DNA of 18,187 nucleotides from JANNYA01 sp031409855 (GCA_031409855.1 JANNYA010000246.1:1-18187); one strand, 5' to 3'. Positions 1 to 7,914 are shown, counted from the stretch's first letter. Notes: generated from the letters alone by a model not told the origin. Made by a program: numbers and translations.

Positions 1-1
1 A

Positions 2-427
2 GTATTGGCCGAACATCTGGAACACGGGCCGCTGCACTTTGCGCTTGATGGCTTTTTGCACCTACCGTTTTGGCTAGCAATGGCAGGCGCCCTACTCGCT
101 TTCGTGCTGTATTTGAAATCCGCTTACAAAGATGATCGCGAAAAGGACTTCCTGGGTCCGCTGCATCGTATTTTGGATAAAAAATATTATTTTGATGAGC
201 TGTATCAATGGCTGTTTGCCAAAGGCTCTGTGCGCCTAGGCAAGCTGCTATCAGCCGGCGGCGACCAAGGTCTGATCGATGGCTTATTGGTTAATGGCTC
301 GGCGAAATTGGTCGGGCGCTTAAGCCATGGCGTGCGGCAGCTGCAAAGCGGCTATTTGTATCAGTATGCCTTCACCATGATCTTAGGTTTGATCGTGATG
401 ATCGGCTTTTTTGTGCTGTATCGTTAG
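2..427 (+). CDS. nuoL: NADH-quinone oxidoreductase subunit L, C-terminal part (5' end outside window)
   Basis: This is the C-terminal ~141 residues of NuoL, the largest antiporter-like membrane subunit of respiratory complex I, which couples NADH oxidation to proton pumping across the inner membrane. The reading frame is open from the left edge and ends at TAG 425-427. The sequence shows a membrane helix near the edge (around LAMAGALLAFVLYL), then a charged stretch with a DKKYYFDELY motif typical of the NuoL C-terminus (the amphipathic lateral-helix region), and a final hydrophobic helix before the end (MILGLIVMIGFFVLYR). Identification rests on this pattern and on nuoM and nuoN following directly. 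The nuoM ribosome-binding site overlaps the stop codon, so translation is probably coupled. Only the last quarter or less of the gene is present. Confidence 0.93.
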   Translation, partial: VLAEHLEHGPLHFALDGFLHLPFWLAMAGALLAFVLYLKSAYKDDREKDFLGPLHRILDKKYYFDELYQWLFAKGSVRLGKLLSAGGDQGLIDGLLVNGSAKLVGRLSHGVRQLQSGYLYQYAFTMILGLIVMIGFFVLYR

Positions 428-437
428 AGGGGCAGGC

Positions 438-2033
438 GTGGAATCGACTTTATCTATGTCCGCAAACGGATATCTACTGAGCCTAATTATTTGGCTACCC
501 ATGCTCACCGCCGTCATTGTGCTGGCCTTGGGTGAAAAGCGCGCGGCTTTGGCGCGTTGGGCGGCGTTAGCGGGTTCGTTGCTGGTGCTGGCTTTAAGCG
601 TAAAAATGTGGGCAGATTTTGCCCCCGGCGTCGCGTCTTTGCAGTTTGTCGAAAACTTGCCGTGGATCCCAGCGTTTGCGATCAATTATCACTTAGGCGT
701 GGACGGCATTGCAGTGCCATTGGTTTTGCTCACCGCGATTATTACCAGCGTCGTATTGATCGCCGGTTGGGAAGTAATTACCGACAAAATTTGCCAGTAT
801 TACGCCGCATTTTTAGTCCTGGAAGGACTAATGATCGGCGTGTTCTGCGCGGCAGATGCGATGCTGTTTTACGTATTTTTCGAAGCGATGCTGATTCCGA
901 TGTTTATTATCATCGGTGTGTGGGGCGGGCCGCGTCGTGTGTATGCCTCGATTAAATTCTTCATTTACACATTCTTAGGTTCGATCTTTATGTTGATCGG
1001 CCTGATTTATTTGTATCAAAAGTCTGGTTCATTTCAACTGGCGGCTTGGCACGAGCTGGCACTAGATCGCACCGAGCAATTCTGGTTGTTCTGGGCATTT
1101 TTCCTGGCATTCGCGGTCAAAATTCCGATGTTCCCGGTACACACCTGGCTGCCGGACGCACACGTCGAAGCGCCGACCGGCGGTTCGATGGTGTTGGCAG
1201 CGATCATGCTCAAAATCGGTGGTTATGGGTTTGTCCGGTTCTCGTTGCCGATTACTCCGGATGCGAGCGCCGAATTAGCCTGGATCGTGATCGCGTTGAG
1301 CCTAATTGCGGTGATTTACATCGGTTTAGTCGCGCTCGTGCAAGAAGATATGAAAAAGCTGGTGGCCTACTCATCCATTTCACATATGGGCTTCGTCACC
1401 TTAGGCCTATTTATCGCTTATATGTTGGCAAGTGATGGCCGTGGCGACGGCGCGGCGTTGGCGTTGCAGGGCGCGTTGATGCAAATGCTCAGCCATGGCT
1501 TCGTTTCGGCGGCAATGTTCGGCGCGATTGGCGTACTTTACGACCGTATGCACAGTCGCCAAATTAAAGATTACGGTGGCGTGCTGAAGACGATGCCGTG
1601 GTTCGGCGGCTTTGCGGTGTTTTTCGGTATGGCTAACTGTGGTTTGCCTGGAACCAGTGGCTTTATCGGTGAATTCATGGTCATTCTAGCGGCCGTGCAG
1701 GCGAATTTCTGGCTTGGTTTTGCCGCCGCAACTGCATTAATTTTAGGTGCCGCCTACACACTTTGGCTGATCAAGCGCGTATTTTTTGGCGAAATTTCGA
1801 ATGATAATGTCAAAGCCCTGCATGATTTAAACCCACGCGAGTGGACCGTCATGGCCACCCTCGCCGCCTACACCCTGTTTTTCGGTCTATATCCAAAGCC
1901 GTTAACCGACGTAATGCAACCGAGTGTCGCCAAGCTTATTGAGCAAATCCAGGTGAAGAAAGCGGCAGAAATCGACGAAGCCGCGCAGGTTTTTGGCGCA
2001 AATACCGCCGTAACGTCAGGAGTAGGCCAATGA
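438..2033 (+). CDS. nuoM: NADH-quinone oxidoreductase subunit M
   Basis: NuoM is a 14-helix antiporter-like proton-pumping subunit of complex I in the inner membrane; the product here is 531 residues, a normal length. The family signatures are intact: the helix-5 glutamate in FYVFFEAMLIPMF (E149) and the helix-7 lysine in AVKIPMFPVHTWLPDAHVEA (K228), followed by the PTGGSMVLAAIMLKIGGYG stretch. These residues correspond to the Glu/Lys pair known to be needed for proton translocation. I chose GTG 438 as the start because AGAGGGG (426-432) sits 5 nt upstream and overlaps the nuoL stop. ATG 456 has no Shine-Dalgarno sequence, and an upstream TTG at 411 lies inside nuoL. The stop at 2031-2033 overlaps the nuoN start by 4 bp (ATGA). 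It is part of the nuo operon, read from a promoter outside the window. Confidence 0.96.
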   Translation: MESTLSMSANGYLLSLIIWLPMLTAVIVLALGEKRAALARWAALAGSLLVLALSVKMWADFAPGVASLQFVENLPWIPAFAINYHLGVDGIAVPLVLLTAIITSVVLIAGWEVITDKICQYYAAFLVLEGLMIGVFCAADAMLFYVFFEAMLIPMFIIIGVWGGPRRVYASIKFFIYTFLGSIFMLIGLIYLYQKSGSFQLAAWHELALDRTEQFWLFWAFFLAFAVKIPMFPVHTWLPDAHVEAPTGGSMVLAAIMLKIGGYGFVRFSLPITPDASAELAWIVIALSLIAVIYIGLVALVQEDMKKLVAYSSISHMGFVTLGLFIAYMLASDGRGDGAALALQGALMQMLSHGFVSAAMFGAIGVLYDRMHSRQIKDYGGVLKTMPWFGGFAVFFGMANCGLPGTSGFIGEFMVILAAVQANFWLGFAAATALILGAAYTLWLIKRVFFGEISNDNVKALHDLNPREWTVMATLAAYTLFFGLYPKPLTDVMQPSVAKLIEQIQVKKAAEIDEAAQVFGANTAVTSGVGQ

Positions 2034-3496
2034 TGATCTCGAGCATGGCCGAATTACGGCCACTTTTGCCGGAAATCATTGTGCTCGTCGGCGGCCTATT
2101 TTTAATGATGTTTGAAGCCTTTAGTGGGCCCAAACAACGCGGTTGGATGCATTTTCTTTCAACCCTGACGCTACTCGGTGCAGCGTTTGCCATCACCGTC
2201 GACATGCATTTCGGCGCGCCGGACAGATCCGCTGCGGGCCTATTCGTACGCGATGGCTTGGGCGATGTTTTAAAACTCTTTATGCTGTTGGCGACTGGCT
2301 TAGTTTTTGTCTATGGACGGCATTATTTTGATAGCAAGCGCCAGTATTTCGGCAACTTTTATGTGCTGATCTTGTTTGCCGTGCTGGGCATGATGGTACT
2401 GGTGTCGGCGGGAAATCTAGTCACAATTTACATGGGCTTAGAGCTGATGGCATTGGCGACCTACGCTATCGTTGCGCTGGATCGTGACAACGGCGTCGCC
2501 TCGGAAGCGGCGATGAAATACTTTGTGCTCGGCGCACTCGCCTCCGGCATTTTGCTTTACGGCATGTCCTTGCTATTCGGCTTGACCGGCTCACTCGATC
2601 TGTTTGAGATCAATTCTAAGCTCGCGAGTCTCTACGAATTGGATAAAGCGACCTTAGTGCTGATGTCATTCGCACTGGCCTTTATTGTAATCGGCCTAGC
2701 ATTCAAATTTGGCGCGGTGCCGTTTCACATGTGGTTGCCCGACGTCTATGAAGGCGCACCGACAGCAATGACTGCTTTTATCGCCAGCGTGCCAAAACTG
2801 GCGGCTGTTGGTATGGCTATTCGCTTGCTGCCAGAGGGCTTGGGCACATTAGCGCCGCGCTGGCAAGAAATGCTAGCACTGCTGGCGATGGCATCGTTGA
2901 TCGTGGGCAATCTGGGCGCAATCGCGCAATACAACTTCAAGCGCATGCTGGCTTATTCCACCATTTCCCATGTCGGCTTTATGCTACTGGGGCTGTTAAG
3001 CGCTAACGCCATCGGCTATTCGGCACTGCTGTTTTATGTAATCGTCTATTCGATCAGTACCGCAGCGGCTTTCGGCATCATGATTAGTTTGTCCCGCGAA
3101 GGGATCGAATTTGATCGTATTGACGACTTCAAAGGCTTAAACAAGCGCAGCCCGTGGATGGCATTTTCAATGCTAATCGTCATGGCTTCTCTTGCTGGCA
3201 TCCCGCCCTTGATAGGTTTTTGGGCTAAATTGCAAGTGTTGATGGCGGTTGTGGCGCTAGGCTCGGCGTGGAAGGCGCTGGTGCTGGTTGCCGCGTTATT
3301 TGCGGTGATCGGTTCGTACTATTATCTGCGCGTGATCAAGGTGATGTATTTCGACGAGCCGGAATCAGATGCCACGCCAAGCGCAGCGCTGGATGTACGG
3401 CTAATTCTTATCTTGAATACGCTGCTGCTGGCGTTGCTGGGATTGTATTCGCAGCCTTTGGCCCAGCTTTGCAATCGGGTGTTTGGGGTGGAGTGA
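2030..3496 (+). CDS. nuoN: NADH-quinone oxidoreductase subunit N
   Basis: NuoN is the third antiporter-like membrane subunit of complex I and normally the last gene of the nuo operon, as here. The product is 488 residues and highly hydrophobic throughout. Key family features are visible: the conserved glutamate in YMGLELMALATYAIVAL (E138), the conserved lysine in FKFGAVPFHMWLPDVYEGAP (K226), and the later KRMLAYSTISHVGF segment. The start ATG 2030 overlaps the nuoM stop by 4 bp, with CAGGAG (2017-2022) 7 nt upstream; a second ATG at 2033 is an equally possible start two bases from the same ribosome-binding site. No later nuo gene follows. The next 170 bp are non-coding and lead into a toxin-antitoxin pair, so the operon probably ends shortly after 3496. 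Confidence 0.96.
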   Translation: MMISSMAELRPLLPEIIVLVGGLFLMMFEAFSGPKQRGWMHFLSTLTLLGAAFAITVDMHFGAPDRSAAGLFVRDGLGDVLKLFMLLATGLVFVYGRHYFDSKRQYFGNFYVLILFAVLGMMVLVSAGNLVTIYMGLELMALATYAIVALDRDNGVASEAAMKYFVLGALASGILLYGMSLLFGLTGSLDLFEINSKLASLYELDKATLVLMSFALAFIVIGLAFKFGAVPFHMWLPDVYEGAPTAMTAFIASVPKLAAVGMAIRLLPEGLGTLAPRWQEMLALLAMASLIVGNLGAIAQYNFKRMLAYSTISHVGFMLLGLLSANAIGYSALLFYVIVYSISTAAAFGIMISLSREGIEFDRIDDFKGLNKRSPWMAFSMLIVMASLAGIPPLIGFWAKLQVLMAVVALGSAWKALVLVAALFAVIGSYYYLRVIKVMYFDEPESDATPSAALDVRLILILNTLLLALLGLYSQPLAQLCNRVFGVE

Positions 3497-3581
3497 TTAC
3501 CAAAGTCGGACACATGTTGCGCGGCTTAGGCGGTTTTTCCGATTAACAGAATCAATGAGCATCGGTTTCTGGACGCCGAAG

Positions 3582-3605
3582 TAGGCAACGCCGCAGCGTT
3601 GCCTA
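3582..3605. repeat. Perfect 10-bp hairpin downstream of nuoN
   Basis: TAGGCAACGC (3582-3591) and its exact reverse complement GCGTTGCCTA (3596-3605) are separated by a CGCA tetraloop. The stem is strong, but no U-tract follows on either strand, so it does not look like a classic intrinsic terminator. It could still act as a transcript 3'-end stabiliser or pause site for the nuo mRNA, or be an isolated palindromic repeat. It sits exactly between the end of the nuo operon and the putative promoter of the toxin-antitoxin module. Confidence 0.6.
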
Positions 3606-3607
3606 AC

Positions 3608-3636
3608 TTGCATGCATTGCAAACGCGATGCATACT
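3608..3636 (+). promoter_or_regulatory. Candidate promoter/operator of the toxin-antitoxin operon
   Basis: A sigma70-like pair TTGCAT (3608-3613) and CATACT (3631-3636) is spaced by 17 bp, about 30 bp upstream of the antitoxin ATG. The palindromic hexamer ATGCAT occurs twice (3612-3617 and 3628-3633), 16 bp apart start to start, overlapping both promoter boxes. Repeated short palindromes over the promoter are what autoregulated ParD/RHH antitoxins typically bind, so this is a reasonable operator candidate. It is inferred from sequence only. Confidence 0.38.
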
Positions 3637-3665
3637 GTGTGAAACGTTATTCGCGAGCGACTCAA

Positions 3666-3935
3666 ATGAAAACTGCGGTATTACCTCCACTTCGAGTACA
3701 GCCCGAACTCCGACTAAAAGCTGAATCTGTGCTGCACCCAGACGAATCCCTTTCTAGTTTTATGATCGAAGCGGTTAACGAGCACATTGAACACCGCCGC
3801 GCAAAAATGGAATTTCTACAGCGCGGGCTGGCTGCTGCGGAACACGCCGCGCAAAGTGGCGAATATGTATCTGCCGCCGATGTGCTACATCAGCTTAAGG
3901 AGAAGCTGGCACTAGCAAAGTCGCGCAATTTGTAA
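3666..3935 (+). CDS. Antitoxin of a type II toxin-antitoxin pair (YlcI/YnfO- or ParD-like)
   Basis: The product is 89 residues. The N-terminus has a short hydrophobic strand (about residues 4-11) followed by two predicted helices (about 12-22 and 28-44, with LSSFMIEAVNEHIEHRR), which matches a ribbon-helix-helix DNA-binding fold. The second half (EYVSAADVLHQLKEKL) resembles the toxin-binding tail of ParD-like antitoxins. It probably neutralises the toxin encoded directly downstream and represses its own promoter. I chose ATG 3666 because the RHH strand starts within a few residues of it; the frame is open further upstream to 3612, but that part reads through the candidate promoter. The Shine-Dalgarno is weak (GCGAG). 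Its TAA overlaps the toxin ATG by one base (TAATG), the usual coupled arrangement. The family name is from remembered resemblance, so the role is more certain than the exact family. Confidence 0.78.
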   Translation: MKTAVLPPLRVQPELRLKAESVLHPDESLSSFMIEAVNEHIEHRRAKMEFLQRGLAAAEHAAQSGEYVSAADVLHQLKEKLALAKSRNL

Positions 3936-4240
3936 TGCCAAATTATAGCGTTCGTTTTACCAAGCGCGCGGAAACAGACTTGCATAGGCTTTACGATTTT
4001 TTGCTTGATGCGGCCGATATCAAAACGGCAGAACGTGCGCTCTTAGCGATTTCGGCGTCGATTAAATTGCTTAGTTTTTCGCCCTTTTCCTGCCGAAAGA
4101 TAGTTTCGCATTTGCCCCGCCACCGCGAATTGATCATACCGTTTGGTGCAGCTGGCTATGTCGCGTTGTTCGAAATCAATGACGCGAGCACAGTAACTAT
4201 TCTGGCCGTACGTCATCAGCGGGAACACGATCTTTGGTGA
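3935..4240 (+). CDS. RelE/ParE-family toxin
   Basis: The product is 101 residues, a normal length for the RelE/ParE superfamily. The N-terminus YSVRFTKRAETDLHRLYDFL (strand, then helix with an Asp-Leu pair) and the C-terminus VTILAVRHQREHDLW match ParE-type toxins, whose C-terminal strand usually reads like VRHxRE. ParE proteins poison DNA gyrase, whereas RelE relatives cleave mRNA on the ribosome. The C-terminal pattern leans toward ParE, but the target cannot be settled from sequence. No ribosome-binding site is visible before ATG 3935, and the start overlaps the antitoxin stop by one base, which implies translational coupling and keeps toxin below antitoxin. The next gene is convergent, 86 bp away. 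Confidence 0.82.
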   Translation: MPNYSVRFTKRAETDLHRLYDFLLDAADIKTAERALLAISASIKLLSFSPFSCRKIVSHLPRHRELIIPFGAAGYVALFEINDASTVTILAVRHQREHDLW

Positions 4241-4326
4241 GTGCACAATGACATTATTTGAATGTGCCGCTAACTGCCACGGCAATGCGCCGCTAACCAA
4301 ACGCAAACGGATTGTTCGTATGTTCG

Positions 4327-4836
4327 TCAGCTCAGGTCGATCTCGAACAGACTCACCGTCGCGTTATGGTAGTGCGACGGCAGCCCGGCTGTATCGGCTA
4401 GCTTGGACAGGCCCAGAAAAACAAATCCGCACTTGGTGTAGTGCCGAATGAGTCCGGCGTTGTCGCCGACGGTGTCCATACGAACGAACCGCCGCCCGCC
4501 AACCGCAGCATAGGCCTTTGCCCAATCAACGATGTTCAACACAAACCCGCGGCCACGATACTCCGGGTCAGTGGCGATGCGGTGGATGTAAATCGCCGGG
4601 TCGGCGTTCCGCTCGCCCCAAATGAGCGGGTCGGAGTCGGCGACCGCCCAGACGCAACGGGGGCGGCCGTCAACAATAATCTTCCACTGTAGACCCTTGC
4701 TAACCTCGGACTCGACAAAACCTCGGTCAAACGCCGGCCACTGCGTCGCGCCCTTCAACCTCTGCAGGCGCACCGCGTGTTCGTAGAGATCGAGGATGGC
4801 TTCAACGTCGCCCGCCTGGGACTGCGCTATCTGCAT
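4327..4836 (-). CDS. GNAT-family N-acetyltransferase
   Basis: The product is 169 residues and is a single GNAT domain that should transfer an acetyl group from acetyl-CoA to an amine; the substrate is unknown. Motif A, which binds the CoA pyrophosphate, is clear at residues 86-98 (RIATDPEYRGRGF, fitting R/QxxGxG/A). The motif B-like NAGLIRHYTKCGFVFLG follows at about 126-142. I chose ATG 4836 because the domain begins within a few residues; a TTG at 4854 in the same frame would add six residues and cannot be excluded. It lies 24 bp behind the cNMP/rhodanese gene on the same strand, so it may be the last gene of that operon, and it converges on the toxin gene. By eye its bases are richer in G+C than the flanking genes, which would fit recent arrival, but I did not measure this. 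Confidence 0.85.
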   Translation of the reverse strand: MQIAQSQAGDVEAILDLYEHAVRLQRLKGATQWPAFDRGFVESEVSKGLQWKIIVDGRPRCVWAVADSDPLIWGERNADPAIYIHRIATDPEYRGRGFVLNIVDWAKAYAAVGGRRFVRMDTVGDNAGLIRHYTKCGFVFLGLSKLADTAGLPSHYHNATVSLFEIDLS

Positions 4837-4860
4837 ATCTTTGCAAGCTATCAATAAAAC

Positions 4861-5919
4861 CTAACCCGCCTTCGACTGATCCACCTGGCGCACCATCGCA
4901 TTTAAGCCGCCCTGCAGTGCTGCGGCTTCAAAACCCAGCTTGCTCAGCACAAAGGCCGCCGCAGACGAGCGTTCGCCGGAATTGCAGTAGGTGATATAGC
5001 GTTTGGTTTTATCAAGCTCAGCGGCAAACTCACGCAGTCTGGAAAGCGGCATGTTCACTGAGCCTTTGATGGCGCGCTCGTTGAATTCTTCAACGGTGCG
5101 CACATCAATCACCCCTGCCCCACCCCGTACTGCGATCGAGGCCTTACCGGGTGAAAGCCATTCCACCACGGGCTGTTTAAGCAACTCGGAAAAGTCTGAC
5201 TTGGCTAGACGCATTAATTTGCCGTCTTTCATCATGGTTACCGTGGCATTTCGCACGTTATTACTTAACAGCGCGTCTTCACCAAAACTGTCGCCACGCA
5301 CCAAATAGGCGATCACTGATTCACCCGCATCGTTCATTTGACTGACCGCAGCCGCGCCTTCTTTCAACACGTAAAAATAGTCGCCATCATCGCCCTCGCG
5401 AATAATGGTTTGCGCGTTTTTCACGTTCATTTCCGCAAACCGGGTAAATAGGCGTTCGACGTTTGCCACCGGCAATTTCCGCAGTGCCTTGCTTTGCAAT
5501 AGCCGAAACACCCAGCGATTCCCCTCTGGGTTGGTATCAAAGTGCTTCACGTTGCCACTTTTGACGACCTGATCCCAGGCGATCACTTTTTCCAAGAAGC
5601 GGCGGTCAATTTTCGCGATGCGTGCGCGCGGGGATTGCACGGTGGCGGTAAAACGCCGTGGCTGCAAATCACCCACCGCATAGCGCCCCTGCAGAGAACT
5701 GCCGCCGGTCTGGCTTTTGGTACGGCCATCGGGATAATCGCCACGCACTTCACCTTCCAGCAAATAGATCGTGTGCTCATCCGTGTCGCCCGCAGAAAAC
5801 AATACGTCATCACAGTCGACGTAGGCTTCCGATGCCTCGCGCGCCAGTGCCTCCAAATGTTCGGGGCGCAAGGACTCAAGCGGGTATAGGTTTTTCAGTA
5901 AATTCGCGTCAACACTCAT
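4861..5919 (-). CDS. Protein with two cyclic-nucleotide-binding domains fused to a rhodanese domain
   Basis: The product is 352 residues with three parts. Residues about 10-115 resemble a cyclic-nucleotide-binding (CAP/PKA-type) beta-roll but lack a good phosphate-binding cassette. Residues about 145-250 form a second such domain whose cassette FGEDALLSNNVRNATV (212-227, with E214 and R223) looks able to bind a cyclic nucleotide. Residues about 258-347 are a single rhodanese domain with the loop CNSGERSS and candidate catalytic Cys312. It has no helix-turn-helix, so it is not a CRP-like transcription factor; a ligand-gated sulfur-transfer or sensor role is an inference. I chose ATG 5919 because GGGAAA lies upstream and it sits 13 bp after the peptidase stop; an in-frame start at 5961 would overlap that gene. 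It probably shares an operon with the M48 gene before it and the GNAT gene after it. Confidence 0.88.
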   Translation of the reverse strand: MSVDANLLKNLYPLESLRPEHLEALAREASEAYVDCDDVLFSAGDTDEHTIYLLEGEVRGDYPDGRTKSQTGGSSLQGRYAVGDLQPRRFTATVQSPRARIAKIDRRFLEKVIAWDQVVKSGNVKHFDTNPEGNRWVFRLLQSKALRKLPVANVERLFTRFAEMNVKNAQTIIREGDDGDYFYVLKEGAAAVSQMNDAGESVIAYLVRGDSFGEDALLSNNVRNATVTMMKDGKLMRLAKSDFSELLKQPVVEWLSPGKASIAVRGGAGVIDVRTVEEFNERAIKGSVNMPLSRLREFAAELDKTKRYITYCNSGERSSAAAFVLSKLGFEAAALQGGLNAMVRQVDQSKAG

Positions 5920-5932
5920 GTTTTTTCCCGTT

Positions 5933-6823
5933 TTATGGTTGGCGCTCAGCCGTTTGGCCACCGCAATACTTTGCCCTGATTTCCAAAGCCTTTGGCATCC
6001 AGCGATTTAGATCATCAATTCTGCGTTCGTTGCTTGGGTGCGTGCTTGAAAACTCGGAGGGACGCGCGCCGCCCGCGGCGGTGCCCTGGGCTGCCATGCG
6101 TTCCCAGAGTTTTGGTGCTTCCCTAGGATCAAAGCACGCAGCAGCAGCAAAATATAGCCCCATCTCATCGGCTTCGGATTCATGGTCACGCGAAAAAGGC
6201 AGCAATACGCCAAATTTTGCGCCGGCACCCAACGCGCCCATGACCGCTTGGCGCGCCTCTGGACTCATATCGCCAACCGATACGCCTGCCGCCATTGAAC
6301 CAATTTGCACCAATTTTTGATACGCCATGCGCTCAGCACCGTGCCGGGCGACCGCATGTGCAATTTCGTGGCCCATCACCGCCGCCAAGCCATCGGCATT
6401 GGCAGCGACTGGGAAAATGCCGGTGTAAACGGCAATCTTGCCACCTGGCAACGCAAAAGCATTGGCTTGATCTGACTCAATTAAGCTCGCTTCCCATTCA
6501 AAACCAGGGTCTGCGCCGGGAAACTGCTGTATCGCATTAATCAATCGCGTTGCGATGGCTTGCACTAGTTTTGCCGCATCACCGGTAGTAACGATGCGTT
6601 CGTTTTGCAAAATCTCTTGATAAGACTGATAGCCCAACGCCGCTTCTTGTTCACGGCTCAAATCCACCAGCTGCTTTCGGCCAGTCACGGGCACAACTTC
6701 GCGGTGACTAAAATAGTAATACGCCATGTATAAACCAAAAAACACCAGCGGCAATAGCCGCAACATACCGAATCCACCTCGGCCACCGCTGCGTGCCTGC
6801 TGTTGCTGTTGCGGATAGTACAT
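5933..6823 (-). CDS. Membrane-anchored M48-family zinc metallopeptidase
   Basis: The product is 296 residues. Residues about 20-38 form a single hydrophobic segment after a Gln/Gly-rich cytoplasmic-looking start, so the peptidase domain is probably anchored in the inner membrane and faces the periplasm. The zinc site is intact: HEIAH at 152-156 (two His ligands and the catalytic Glu) and ESEADEMG at 215-222 (third, Glu ligand), followed by the usual HPSNERRI at 262-269. The domain order matches Oma1/LoiP/BepA-type proteases, which degrade or help fold envelope proteins; the target is unknown. It has no lipobox, unlike LoiP. ATG 6823 has AAGGGCAG just upstream. The cNMP/rhodanese gene follows after 13 bp, so co-transcription is likely. 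The 132-bp gap before it, holding a CGGTGCACCG palindrome at 6931-6940, may carry the promoter. Confidence 0.92.
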   Translation of the reverse strand: MYYPQQQQQARSGGRGGFGMLRLLPLVFFGLYMAYYYFSHREVVPVTGRKQLVDLSREQEAALGYQSYQEILQNERIVTTGDAAKLVQAIATRLINAIQQFPGADPGFEWEASLIESDQANAFALPGGKIAVYTGIFPVAANADGLAAVMGHEIAHAVARHGAERMAYQKLVQIGSMAAGVSVGDMSPEARQAVMGALGAGAKFGVLLPFSRDHESEADEMGLYFAAAACFDPREAPKLWERMAAQGTAAGGARPSEFSSTHPSNERRIDDLNRWMPKALEIRAKYCGGQTAERQP

Positions 6824-6955
6824 TTCTGCCCTTGCCTAGACTTGATGCCATAAGTGTAGCGCGCGTTTCTGCTTTTTCACACGCTCAATTCGGTATTTGT
6901 GCACGTCGCTTAGCCACTGACATACCGCCGCGGTGCACCGAGTTAATGCGCTGCG

Positions 6956-7852
6956 TTAGTGCAGCAAGTTTGCTGACAGTAACTGGGCTTCGGGCATAGC
7001 TACGATAAATTTCCCGTTCTCAAAAATGACGGCCGCACTCGCAATTTTTGGATCATGCGTGAAGAACAGGCGCACGTTACGCGCTGCCTTATCGCTAAGA
7101 AACTCACGCTTTTCATCGACCAATAGTTCAGGAAACCGGTCGTAACCCATCGTCACCGGCACATGCACCCAAGGCGCGCCGGGTATTAAATCGGCACAAA
7201 AAACGATGCCGCCAAGGCCATTTTCACCGCAGATTTCCGCCAGCATTAATCCCGGCGTATGACCATCGCTGTAATGAAAGCGCACCGAATCGCCGAGCAC
7301 CGGAGTATGCGCGCCGCGCACCAATTCTAAGCGTCCTGACTGTTCTAACAGCGGCTGTAACTCCGCGATAAAGGAGGCTCGATCACGCGCATGCGGTGCT
7401 AGCGCGCGCTGCCAACAGCCTTCGGAAACGACATAGGTCGCATTCGGGAATAGCAGGCGTGCCGGCATCCCCGCTTCCCAGGCCGCGAGTAAGCCACCGG
7501 CATGGTCAAAGTGCAAATGGCTGAGCACTACGACGTCGATATCCGCATCCGTCAAGCCCAATGCTGCCAGCGAATCGAGCAGGCAATGATTCGCTTCCAC
7601 CACGCCAAAACGCTCACGCATTTTTGGCTCAAAAAAAGCTCCGATGCCGGTTTCAAACAGTACCGTCTTGCCATTTAGTCCGCGCGCCAGTAGGCAACGA
7701 CAAGCCAGCGGAACCCGATTGTCAGCCTCTGGGGCAAGCCACTTTTCCCACATCACACGTGGCGCGTTGCCAAACATCGCACCACCATCTAGTTTTTGCG
7801 AGTTCCCATCTAACGAATCTAAACGGATGTGTGAGGCAGTTTGTGCTGGCAT
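6956..7852 (-). CDS. MBL-fold metallo-hydrolase, lactonase-like
   Basis: The product is 298 residues with no signal peptide, so it is probably cytoplasmic. The metallo-beta-lactamase metal site is complete in outline: HLHFDH at 112-117 (His112, His114, Asp116, His117), then a histidine in DGHTPG, an aspartate in FCADLIP, and FFTHD near the C-terminus. The opening LDGGAMFGNAP followed by W and K is typical of the YtnP/AHL-lactonase-like branch, in which some members open the lactone ring of acyl-homoserine lactones. That substrate is only a family hint here. ATG 7852 has AAAGG about 10 nt upstream. The gene starts just 33 bp after the terminator of the exbB-like gene, so it has little room for a promoter of its own. 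Confidence 0.87.
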   Translation of the reverse strand: MPAQTASHIRLDSLDGNSQKLDGGAMFGNAPRVMWEKWLAPEADNRVPLACRCLLARGLNGKTVLFETGIGAFFEPKMRERFGVVEANHCLLDSLAALGLTDADIDVVVLSHLHFDHAGGLLAAWEAGMPARLLFPNATYVVSEGCWQRALAPHARDRASFIAELQPLLEQSGRLELVRGAHTPVLGDSVRFHYSDGHTPGLMLAEICGENGLGGIVFCADLIPGAPWVHVPVTMGYDRFPELLVDEKREFLSDKAARNVRLFFTHDPKIASAAVIFENGKFIVAMPEAQLLSANLLH

Positions 7853-7885
7853 GGGGCGGACCTTTCGAAGAATCGAAGCTATAAA

Positions 7886-7914
7886 ACAAAACGCGCCACT
7901 AGGGCGCGTTTTGT
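7886..7914 (-). terminator. Intrinsic terminator of the exbB-like gene
   Basis: A perfect 12-bp stem (7886-7897 with 7903-7914, core CGCGCC/GGCGCG) closes on a 5-nt loop. Read on the minus strand it ends in TTTTGTTTTAT, a good U-rich tail. It lies 21 bp past the stop of the exbB-like gene. The A/T-rich flanks of the stem mean it could also work to some degree on the plus strand, but no plus-strand gene ends there. Confidence 0.88.

Noticed and set aside
383..685. Minus-strand open frame over the nuoL/nuoM junction
   Set aside because: Antisense to two well-supported nuo genes, with no recognisable motif.
4248..4451. Plus-strand open frame after the toxin
   Set aside because: Largely antisense to the GNAT gene, Arg-rich low-information composition; no domain recognised.
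5658..6320. 220-codon plus-strand open frame
   Set aside because: Antisense to the cNMP/rhodanese and M48 genes, whose catalytic motifs are intact; the composition looks like a mirror frame.
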